A stretch of DNA of 64,000 nt from Providencia rettgeri (lineage in GTDB: Bacteria > Pseudomonadota > Gammaproteobacteria > Enterobacterales > Enterobacteriaceae), in assembly GCF_041075285.1 (NCBI RefSeq), contig NZ_CP163512.1, positions 1,984,001-2,048,000 on the forward strand. The letters run 5' to 3'. The position numbers and the translations under genes are program-made. Shown piece by piece: positions 57,748 through 64,000 of this stretch (position 1 is its first letter; each line of letters begins with the position of its first letter). The notes under the pieces are model-generated. The model saw only the letters and a program-made list of their open reading frames with translations, was not told where the DNA came from and did not search any database.

Positions 57748-58471
57748 AACAAAACCAACGCATGACCAATGGCAACCATGGAAATTACGTGAACTTAATC
57801 AATGGGATCTAAATTCATCAGCTATCCCATCATTAAGTGACGTTCCAGAACCAGATACGCCCAAAGTGCCGTGCCTTGAACCTAAAGAAGTGTTAGAGCA
57901 AATTAATTTGCTCGATAATATTAAAGAAGACGCCCAACGTACTGGGTATCAACAAGGTCATGAAAAAGGTCAAAAAGAGGGTTACCAAGCTGGGTTCGAA
58001 CAGGGTTTGCGAGCGGGTGAAGAGCAAGGACGTGAGCAAGCACTCGCTATGCAACAACCGATTATTGAGACTTGGCAAAAACTCCTGTCGGAGTTTAATT
58101 ACTCTCTTGATACCTTTGATACAGTGGTAACCACTAAATTATTGCAGATTGCCTTAACCGCTGCGAAGCAAGTGCTTGGGCAATCTACGGTTTGTGATGG
58201 TACCGCCCTCCTCGAAGAGATCAGCCATCTATTGCAGCAAAAACCCGTTTTTGCAGGGCAACCTGAGTTGCACGTCAACCCAAATCACGTTGAACTTATT
58301 GAACAGCACCTCGGTTCACTGTTAAACCTGCACGGTTGGCGCTTAGTGGCTGATCCAAAACTGCACATGGGGGGTTGCCGCGTTGTCGCAGAAGACGGAG
58401 AGATAGATATGACCGTTGCGACTCGTTGGCAAGAACTGTGCCGTTTATATGCACCGGAGAACGTTTCATGA
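57740..58471 (+). CDS. fliH: Flagellar export ATPase regulator FliH
   Basis: FliH is the stator of the export ATPase. The 243-residue protein has the glycine-repeat helix ([20 protein letters not shown], then [12 protein letters not shown]) and a C-terminal domain ending [20 protein letters not shown]. The frame opens with upstream GTGs at 57722 and 57725, but the ATG at 57740, with GGAG upstream, fits best. It overlaps fliG by eight bases and fliI by four. Confidence 0.93.
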   Translation: MSKTKPTHDQWQPWKLRELNQWDLNSSAIPSLSDVPEPDTPKVPCLEPKEVLEQINLLDNIKEDAQRTGYQQGHEKGQKEGYQAGFEQGLRAGEEQGREQALAMQQPIIETWQKLLSEFNYSLDTFDTVVTTKLLQIALTAAKQVLGQSTVCDGTALLEEISHLLQQKPVFAGQPELHVNPNHVELIEQHLGSLLNLHGWRLVADPKLHMGGCRVVAEDGEIDMTVATRWQELCRLYAPENVS

Positions 58472-59832
58472 CCGCACGTTTGGGACGCTGGATTGCCTCG
58501 CTTGACGATTTAGAATCGCGGATGAAAGGGATCCCGATGGTGCGCCGCTATGGCCGTTTAACCAAAATCACTGGGCTGGTTATGGAGGCCGAGGGCATAA
58601 AAATGCCACTCGGTGCCACCTGTTTTATTGAACGTTCTATTAACGGTGGCTGTGATGAAGTGGTTTGTGAAGTGGTCGGGTTTAATGGTTCACGCATGCT
58701 ACTAATGCCACTGGCTGATCTTGAAGGGATCGCCCCCGGCGCTCGCGTGTATGCACAATCAACAGGTGAGGATGGGCAAACCAGCCGTTTACTGCCTATT
58801 GGTAATGAATTGCTAGGTCGCGTATTGGATGCCCAAGGTACTCCCCTTGATGGTAAAGGCCCTTTGGAAGTAAAAACCCGAGCCCCACTCATCACACCAC
58901 CTATCAACCCGTTAGAACGAACGCCCATTAGTAGCGTACTGGATGTTGGCGTTCGCGCAATTAATGCCTTATTGACCGTTGGCCGTGGGCAACGTATGGG
59001 GTTATTTGCGGGTTCTGGTGTAGGTAAAAGTGTACTGTTAGGCATGATGGCGCGGTTTACTCAGGCCGATATTATCGTTGTTGGCTTAATTGGTGAACGA
59101 GGACGTGAGGTCAAAGACTTTATCGAAAATATTTTAGGGGCTGAAGGTTTAAAACGTGCCGTTGTGGTTGCCGCCCCTGCCGATGTTTCACCGCTTTTAC
59201 GCATGCAAGGTGCTTCTTACGCCACACGTATTGCTGAATATTTTCGCGATCAGGGCCTTAGCGTGCTGCTGATTATGGACTCGCTCACCCGTTATAGCAT
59301 GGCACAGCGCGAAATTGCGCTTGCCGTGGGTGAGCCACCGGCAACGAAAGGCTACCCACCCTCTGTTTTTGCTAAATTGCCAGCGCTGGTTGAACGGGCA
59401 GGTAACGGCAAAAATGGCGGTTCAATCACCGCGTTCTACACGGTATTGACTGAAGGGGATGATCAGCAAGACCCTATTGCCGACTCTGCCCGCGCTATTC
59501 TGGATGGGCACATTGTACTTTCCCGTTCTTTAGCCGAATCAGGGCATTACCCTGCTATCGATATCGAAGCCTCGATTAGCCGTGCGATGACCGAATTAAT
59601 CCCTAAAGAACACTATCGGAAAATTCAGCGTTTTAAACAGCTAACGTCTAGCTATCAGCGTAACCGCGATTTAATCAACGTGGGAGCGTATGCCGTGGGG
59701 AGCGATCCCATGTTGGATACCGCTATTCAGTATTACCCACGAATGTCGACATTTTTACAACAAGATATCGACGAGCGTTGTGACTACCAAACTGCTTGCG
59801 AACAGCTAATGCAAGTTGTGCCCAATGAGTAA
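58468..59832 (+). CDS. fliI: Flagellum-specific ATPase FliI
   Basis: FliI powers early steps of type III flagellar export. The 454-residue F1-like ATPase has Walker [26 protein letters not shown], Walker [17 protein letters not shown] and [19 protein letters not shown]. Its start ATG overlaps the fliH stop (ATGA). The longer upstream frame is a fliH shadow. Confidence 0.96.
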   Translation: MTARLGRWIASLDDLESRMKGIPMVRRYGRLTKITGLVMEAEGIKMPLGATCFIERSINGGCDEVVCEVVGFNGSRMLLMPLADLEGIAPGARVYAQSTGEDGQTSRLLPIGNELLGRVLDAQGTPLDGKGPLEVKTRAPLITPPINPLERTPISSVLDVGVRAINALLTVGRGQRMGLFAGSGVGKSVLLGMMARFTQADIIVVGLIGERGREVKDFIENILGAEGLKRAVVVAAPADVSPLLRMQGASYATRIAEYFRDQGLSVLLIMDSLTRYSMAQREIALAVGEPPATKGYPPSVFAKLPALVERAGNGKNGGSITAFYTVLTEGDDQQDPIADSARAILDGHIVLSRSLAESGHYPAIDIEASISRAMTELIPKEHYRKIQRFKQLTSSYQRNRDLINVGAYAVGSDPMLDTAIQYYPRMSTFLQQDIDERCDYQTACEQLMQVVPNE

Positions 59833-59843
59833 TGAGGGGATAA

Positions 59844-60287
59844 ATGGCCAAAAACAATGCGTTGACAACTTTACTCAGCTTAGCTGAGGAAGCCTCTGAA
59901 GAGGCCGCAAAAGTGTTAGCTCAGGTGCGCCAAACACACACACAAATGGCGCAACAACTGAGCATGTTGGAGAACTACCAATCTGAATATCGACAAAAGC
60001 TAAACCAAACACTACACAGCGGAATGGCATCGGATAAGTGGCAAAATTATCAACAGTTTTTGGTCACTTTAGAACTGACCATTGAACAACAACAGCAGCA
60101 ACTTAATTTATGGGAACAACGCGTTAACGATGCAAATCGCCATTGGCAAGAAAAACAACAACGGGTCAATGCATTCGATACCTTAATACAACGCGCTGAA
60201 CAAACTGAATACCAACGTCAAAATCGCTTAGAGCAAAAACAAATGGATGAATTTGCTCAGCGCGCGACTTTACGGAGACCACAATAG
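59844..60287 (+). CDS. fliJ: Flagellar export chaperone FliJ
   Basis: FliJ is a coiled-coil protein that sits in the export ATPase ring, similar to the gamma subunit of F1. The 147-residue product is almost entirely heptad-rich helix with glutamine runs (LTIEQQQQQLNLWEQRV). It lies between fliI and fliK with no spacing to fliK. Confidence 0.93.
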   Translation: MAKNNALTTLLSLAEEASEEAAKVLAQVRQTHTQMAQQLSMLENYQSEYRQKLNQTLHSGMASDKWQNYQQFLVTLELTIEQQQQQLNLWEQRVNDANRHWQEKQQRVNAFDTLIQRAEQTEYQRQNRLEQKQMDEFAQRATLRRPQ

Positions 60288-61664
60288 ATGGATATCAACG
60301 CCAACAGCGTGCCAACGCTGGCACCTGTTAAAAACAGCAATGTGCAACAAAATGGCTCACATACTGATGAAAACCAAGCGCCAGCCCTGCCTTTTCAGGC
60401 AGTGTTGGATAACCAACCACCAGCCCCTAGGGATGGCACGGTCACGCCATCTCTGGATGAAAACACTATCAATAAAGAGCTAGTTGACAGCAAATTGGTT
60501 GTGGCAGGTGAAAAAGCCGCTGAACCCGTCAGTGAGTTACAAAAAAATGCTGAAAATACCATCGAACAACTGAATTTCAGCCGTAATTTGCGCACAGATA
60601 GCGTACAAACCGCATTGAATGCCGATTTATTAACCAACCCAGCAGTGAATGAGCAATCTTGGCTCAATCACTTAAAGCAATCATTAAGCAATCAAGCTCA
60701 ATTAACCACAAAGCCTTTATCCGCGCCAGAACCGCACCCTATCCTTGGCGCATTTAGCCAACGAATGCAACAGCTTAATCAAGGTACCCATGATGGAATA
60801 GCTGATGAGGGTAATGATCTTGAAGGCTCACAATTGCAATTAGCGGGCGAAGATGACGCCCCAGCGTTAGGGGCTTTTCTTAACAACGAAAAAGAAGAGC
60901 GCCGCGACCAACCCTTGTTTGCGCTTAATCAGCAGCGGGATGTCCGCGGGAAAAACCTGACTGAAGACTTTATGCCTTTAAATAAAAAAGTCAGCGATAA
61001 AGCTCCCCAGACGGATGTGCAAACACTAACAACACAACCCGTAAGCCAAACAGCGAAAGGCGCATTTACTCTGCAAACAGAAACGGGGGCGTTTACTACC
61101 AATGCTCCCTTACACACAAGCACGCAGCCAATCAGTATGATGCCAACGGCTTCAACAGCTCAAGCGGCGGCGATGGCGACCCCAAGTGCAACACCAACCA
61201 TGCACTTAACCAGCCAACTAGGCAGTGAAGTATGGCAACAACAATTAAGCCAGCACATGTTGTTTTTCTCACGCCAAGGGGTTTCCCAAGCACAAATTCG
61301 TTTACACCCTGAAGAGTTGGGTTCATTAAACGTGCATTTACGCATTGAAGATAACCAAGCGGTGATGCACTTTGTATCCCCCCATAGCCATGTTCGCGCG
61401 GCGATGGAATCCATGATGCCAGTGCTGCGTAGTGCGTTACAAGAAAGTGGTATTCATCTTGCACAAGGCTCGGTTGGTCAGGAAAATTTAAACCACCAAT
61501 CTGATGGCTCGCAACATGGTTCACAGCAAGGCTTGCAACAGCATGATGGACACATTCAAGTAACCCATCCTTCCGTCGGGGTGGTTGGCATCAGTGAAGC
61601 CAATGCCACTGTTTCCACAAAAACCCCCCAAGTTCGCCAAGGTGGTATCAGTACCTTTGCATAA
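60288..61664 (+). CDS. fliK: Flagellar hook-length control protein FliK
   Basis: FliK is a secreted ruler that stops hook growth. The 458-residue protein has a long poorly conserved, Q/T/S-rich N-terminal part and a C-terminal switch domain with LHPEELGSLNVHLRIEDNQA and HSHVRAAMESMMPVLRSALQ. The start is directly after the fliJ stop with CGGAG upstream. Confidence 0.93.
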   Translation: MDINANSVPTLAPVKNSNVQQNGSHTDENQAPALPFQAVLDNQPPAPRDGTVTPSLDENTINKELVDSKLVVAGEKAAEPVSELQKNAENTIEQLNFSRNLRTDSVQTALNADLLTNPAVNEQSWLNHLKQSLSNQAQLTTKPLSAPEPHPILGAFSQRMQQLNQGTHDGIADEGNDLEGSQLQLAGEDDAPALGAFLNNEKEERRDQPLFALNQQRDVRGKNLTEDFMPLNKKVSDKAPQTDVQTLTTQPVSQTAKGAFTLQTETGAFTTNAPLHTSTQPISMMPTASTAQAAAMATPSATPTMHLTSQLGSEVWQQQLSQHMLFFSRQGVSQAQIRLHPEELGSLNVHLRIEDNQAVMHFVSPHSHVRAAMESMMPVLRSALQESGIHLAQGSVGQENLNHQSDGSQHGSQQGLQQHDGHIQVTHPSVGVVGISEANATVSTKTPQVRQGGISTFA

Positions 61665-61827
61665 TTAATAAACAAAATGCGGTGATTTCACAACTAAAGC
61701 GCCGAGTTACCGCCTTTTTGTTTCGTTTTTCACTCCTTTAACTCTCAACAAGCAAGCCATAATGCTAGAGATCATAAAGTAAGAACCCATTTGGGTTTAG
61801 CATCCAAGAAACAGGAATTTAGCTAAC

Positions 61828-62304
61828 ATGTCGTCACGCAAAGAGTCTAAACGTTCAAATAAAGGGTTACTCGTTCTGTTCGCCCTTGTTGCCCTCGCGG
61901 GTGCTGGTTTTGGTGGGTATACCTGGTGGACGACACAGCAAAACGCTCAAACGGTAAGTGAGGAAGAAAAGCGTCCGAACATGCCTCAACCCATCTTTAT
62001 GGAACTCGAGCCATTTACGGTGAATTTAGCCGGCGTTGAAGGCCCTGATCGCGTGCTTTATATCCACGTGACACTGCGCCTTGCGAATGAAAAATCTCGT
62101 AAGCAACTTCATGAATACCTTCCTGAGGTTCGTAGCCGCTTACTGCTACTTTTATCTGAGCAAAAATCCAAAAACATCGAAACCCATGATGGGAAGTTGC
62201 AGCTAATGAAAGAGATTAAGCAAACACTCACCCCCACCCTGATCCCAGGTGATACCGATCAGGATATTTCAGATGTGTTATTTACCACTTTTATTCTGCG
62301 GTAA
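61828..62304 (+). CDS. fliL: Flagellar basal-body protein FliL
   Basis: FliL is an inner-membrane stomatin-like protein that supports the stator. The 158-residue protein has one membrane helix (LLVLFALVALAGAGFGGYTWW) and a periplasmic domain (RVLYIHVTLRLANEKSRKQL). A 163-bp gap before it, lacking a clear promoter by eye, separates it from fliK; it starts the fliLMNO run. Confidence 0.93.
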   Translation: MSSRKESKRSNKGLLVLFALVALAGAGFGGYTWWTTQQNAQTVSEEEKRPNMPQPIFMELEPFTVNLAGVEGPDRVLYIHVTLRLANEKSRKQLHEYLPEVRSRLLLLLSEQKSKNIETHDGKLQLMKEIKQTLTPTLIPGDTDQDISDVLFTTFILR

Positions 62305-62309
62305 TATTC

Positions 62310-63317
62310 ATGAGCGATAATATTTTATCTCAGGCTGAAATTGATGCGCTTCTTAATGATGATGCGCCATCAAGCAACACGCCAGTACCTGAACAGCAAG
62401 GGAAAGACAATGTTCGCCCTTATGACCCGAATACCCAACGTCGGGTTATTCGTGAGCGCATGCAATCCCTTGAAATTATTAATGAGCGTTTCGCTCGGCA
62501 GTTCCGTATGGGGCTGTTTAATATGTTGCGCCGTAGCCCCGACATCACTGTCGGCGGGATTAAAATCGAGCCCTACCACGAGTTTGCTCGCAACTTACCG
62601 GTACCAACAAACTTAAACCTTATCCATATGCCGCCATTGCGAGGTACCGCCCTATTTACCTTCGAACCTGCGTTAGTGTATATCGCAGTTGATAACCTAT
62701 TTGGGGGAGATGGTCGTTTCCCAGTTCGCCAAGAAGGTAAAGAGTTCACCAATACCGAACAGCGCATTATTAACCGTATGTTGAAATTGGCACTCGCGGC
62801 TTACCGTGATGCATGGAAACCAATTGCTGATATCGAAGTGGAATATGTGCGCTCCGAAGTGCAAGTCAAATTTACCAATATCACCACGTCACCCAATGAT
62901 ATCGTCGTGACCACCCCATTTTTAGTGGAGATTGGCAATACAATTGGTGAATTCAGCATTTGTATCCCTATTGCCATGATTGAACCATTACGCGAACGTT
63001 TGATTAACCCGCCAATGGAACAAGGGCATCAGGAAAATGAAGCTTGGGTCTCTAACCTTGTCACTCAAGTTAAACGTTCTGAACTTGAGTTGGTTGCCAA
63101 CTTTGTTGACATTCCAATGCGAATTTCTCGCTTACTGCAACTGCAAAAAGGGGATGTTATCCCGATTGAGAAGCCAGACCGCCTGATAGTAAATGTGGAT
63201 GGCGTGCCAGTATTGACCAGTCAATATGGCACCCAAAATGGTCAATATGCGTTGCGAGTAGAACATTTGATTAACCCTGTTTTAAACACTCTAGATGAGG
63301 AAAGTACCAATGAGTGA
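62310..63317 (+). CDS. fliM: Flagellar motor switch protein FliM
   Basis: FliM binds phospho-CheY and switches rotation. The 335-residue protein begins with the CheY-binding ILSQAEIDALLN peptide, followed by the CheC-like middle domain (GGDGRFPVRQEGKEFTNTEQ) and the SpoA domain. It is five bases after fliL and overlaps fliN by eight bases. Confidence 0.96.
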   Translation: MSDNILSQAEIDALLNDDAPSSNTPVPEQQGKDNVRPYDPNTQRRVIRERMQSLEIINERFARQFRMGLFNMLRRSPDITVGGIKIEPYHEFARNLPVPTNLNLIHMPPLRGTALFTFEPALVYIAVDNLFGGDGRFPVRQEGKEFTNTEQRIINRMLKLALAAYRDAWKPIADIEVEYVRSEVQVKFTNITTSPNDIVVTTPFLVEIGNTIGEFSICIPIAMIEPLRERLINPPMEQGHQENEAWVSNLVTQVKRSELELVANFVDIPMRISRLLQLQKGDVIPIEKPDRLIVNVDGVPVLTSQYGTQNGQYALRVEHLINPVLNTLDEESTNE

Positions 63318-63726
63318 GGCGAAGAACTCTCCTGATGCATCAACCAATCACGACAGTGAAGACCTGTGGGCTGAAGCGCTGGAACAGCAAAAAAAAGCGG
63401 GATCTGCCTCTGCTGGTGCACAGGCCTTTGAAAACTTTGATGGACAAAACCCATTAAACCAATTATCCGATATCGACATGATCATGGATATCCCGGTTCG
63501 CCTGTCGGTGGAACTGGGTCGCACAAAAATGACCATTAAAAAACTGCTGAGTTTATCCCAAGGTTCCGTGGTCTCTTTAGATGGTTTAGCGGGTGAGCCA
63601 CTGGATATTTTAATCAACGGCTATTTAATTGCGCAGGGTGAAGTCGTCGTGGTTTCAGATAATTACGGTATTCGTATTACTGACATCATTACACCGTCAG
63701 AACGTATGCGCCGCTTGAGTCGCTAA
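63310..63726 (+). CDS. fliN: Flagellar motor switch protein FliN
   Basis: FliN forms the bottom of the C ring. The 138-residue protein has a variable N terminus and a SpoA domain (DIPVRLSVELGRTKMTIKKL, LDILINGYLIAQGEVVVV). GAGGAAAG precedes the ATG at 63310, which defines the start over an upstream in-frame TTG. Confidence 0.96.
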   Translation: MSEAKNSPDASTNHDSEDLWAEALEQQKKAGSASAGAQAFENFDGQNPLNQLSDIDMIMDIPVRLSVELGRTKMTIKKLLSLSQGSVVSLDGLAGEPLDILINGYLIAQGEVVVVSDNYGIRITDIITPSERMRRLSR

Positions 63727-63745
63727 AATATAAGGGCAATTGCCA

Positions 63746-64000
63746 ATGACGATGTTATCGCAAATCGAGCCAGTGACGCCGCCACAAACGGCACCATTTT
63801 TATCCAATACGGTTTCGCACAGTGAGCCGAATGCACCCGCTATCAACCCAAACGATAGTTTAGTGCAAATTTCAGGTTCACTTGGCGGCATTATTTTACT
63901 GATCCTTGCCGGTGCTTGGTTGGTGAAAAAGCTCGGATTTGCGCCGAAGAAATTTGGTAAAGACACATTAGTCAAAGTCAAAAGCAGTTGCTCATTAGGG
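63746..64000 (+). CDS. fliO: Flagellar protein FliO, 3' end outside the window
   Basis: The open frame starts at ATG 63746 with AAGGG upstream and runs to the window end (85 codons). It has a Pro/Thr-rich periplasmic lead, a membrane helix (LGGIILLILAGAWLV) and the following KKLGFAPKKFG. FliO helps assemble the FliPQR export gate. Position after fliN confirms it. Confidence 0.9.
   Translation, partial: MTMLSQIEPVTPPQTAPFLSNTVSHSEPNAPAINPNDSLVQISGSLGGIILLILAGAWLVKKLGFAPKKFGKDTLVKVKSSCSLG

Noticed and set aside
61132..61524. 130-codon frame opposite fliK
   Set aside because: Lies entirely over the conserved FliK C-terminal domain and has no start signal.
61665..61827. Terminator between fliK and fliL
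   Set aside because: GCGGT/ACCGC arms are only five pairs with a very long loop, so I do not list it as a feature.

Overview
The window is chromosomal DNA from a motile enteric bacterium of the Morganellaceae, most likely a Providencia species. This rests on the AT-rich composition, on the close resemblance of the cit, bet, kdg/eda, cbp and fli proteins to Enterobacterales homologues, and on many ERIC-type intergenic repeats. Species level is inference. There is no rRNA, tRNA, CRISPR array, phage or intact insertion sequence that I can recognise.

Layout. (1) 1-1.0 kb: the end of an exported Sel1-repeat protein. (2) 1.2-13 kb: a citrate-fermentation locus. The citAB two-component system is divergent from citCDEFXG (citrate lyase ligase, lyase subunits and cofactor enzymes), followed by a YbhI/CitT-like DASS transporter and a YbhH/PrpF-family isomerase. 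A tandem array of six ERIC elements lies between these last two genes. (3) 13-15 kb: a two-gene RNA-repair cassette on the minus strand (HD-phosphatase/polynucleotide kinase and RNA ligase), then a VanW-family gene. (4) 16-23 kb: a CitMHS-type citrate transporter, an old-yellow-enzyme reductase, a small lipoprotein, an EamA exporter, a small membrane protein and a second DASS transporter. (5) 23.7-27 kb: cutA, an AhpD-like protein and a TonB-dependent receptor with Fur-like upstream sequence. (6) 27.4-33.5 kb: the choline-to-betaine cluster betIBA with divergent betT. (7) 33.7-40.2 kb: small secreted or unknown proteins, a GH18 protein, kdgR/kdgK/eda, cbpAM and a GNAT protein. (8) 40.2-64 kb: flagellar genes in two blocks, fliA-fliC/fliDST and fliE/fliFGHIJKLMNO. 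They are separated by a peptide-deformylase paralogue, a short trimeric autotransporter, ycdZ and an AT-rich aaeXAB-like/marC island.

How the parts work together. The citAB-cit locus senses external citrate, builds active citrate lyase with its special cofactor and cleaves citrate. Three separate tri/dicarboxylate carriers lie within 14 kb, and several upstream regions share an ATTTAATTAA motif that could be the CitB operator. The bet cluster imports choline and oxidises it to glycine betaine under BetI. KdgR faces kdgK-eda across a good KdgR box. The flagellar genes include two textbook sigma-28 promoters (fliC, fliD).

Repeats are the most unusual aspect of the window: a 167-bp ERIC unit with an internal 20-bp minisatellite, other ERICs inside the 5' leaders of fliD and ybhH, a 159-bp tandem array beside fliA, and hairpin elements following terminators.
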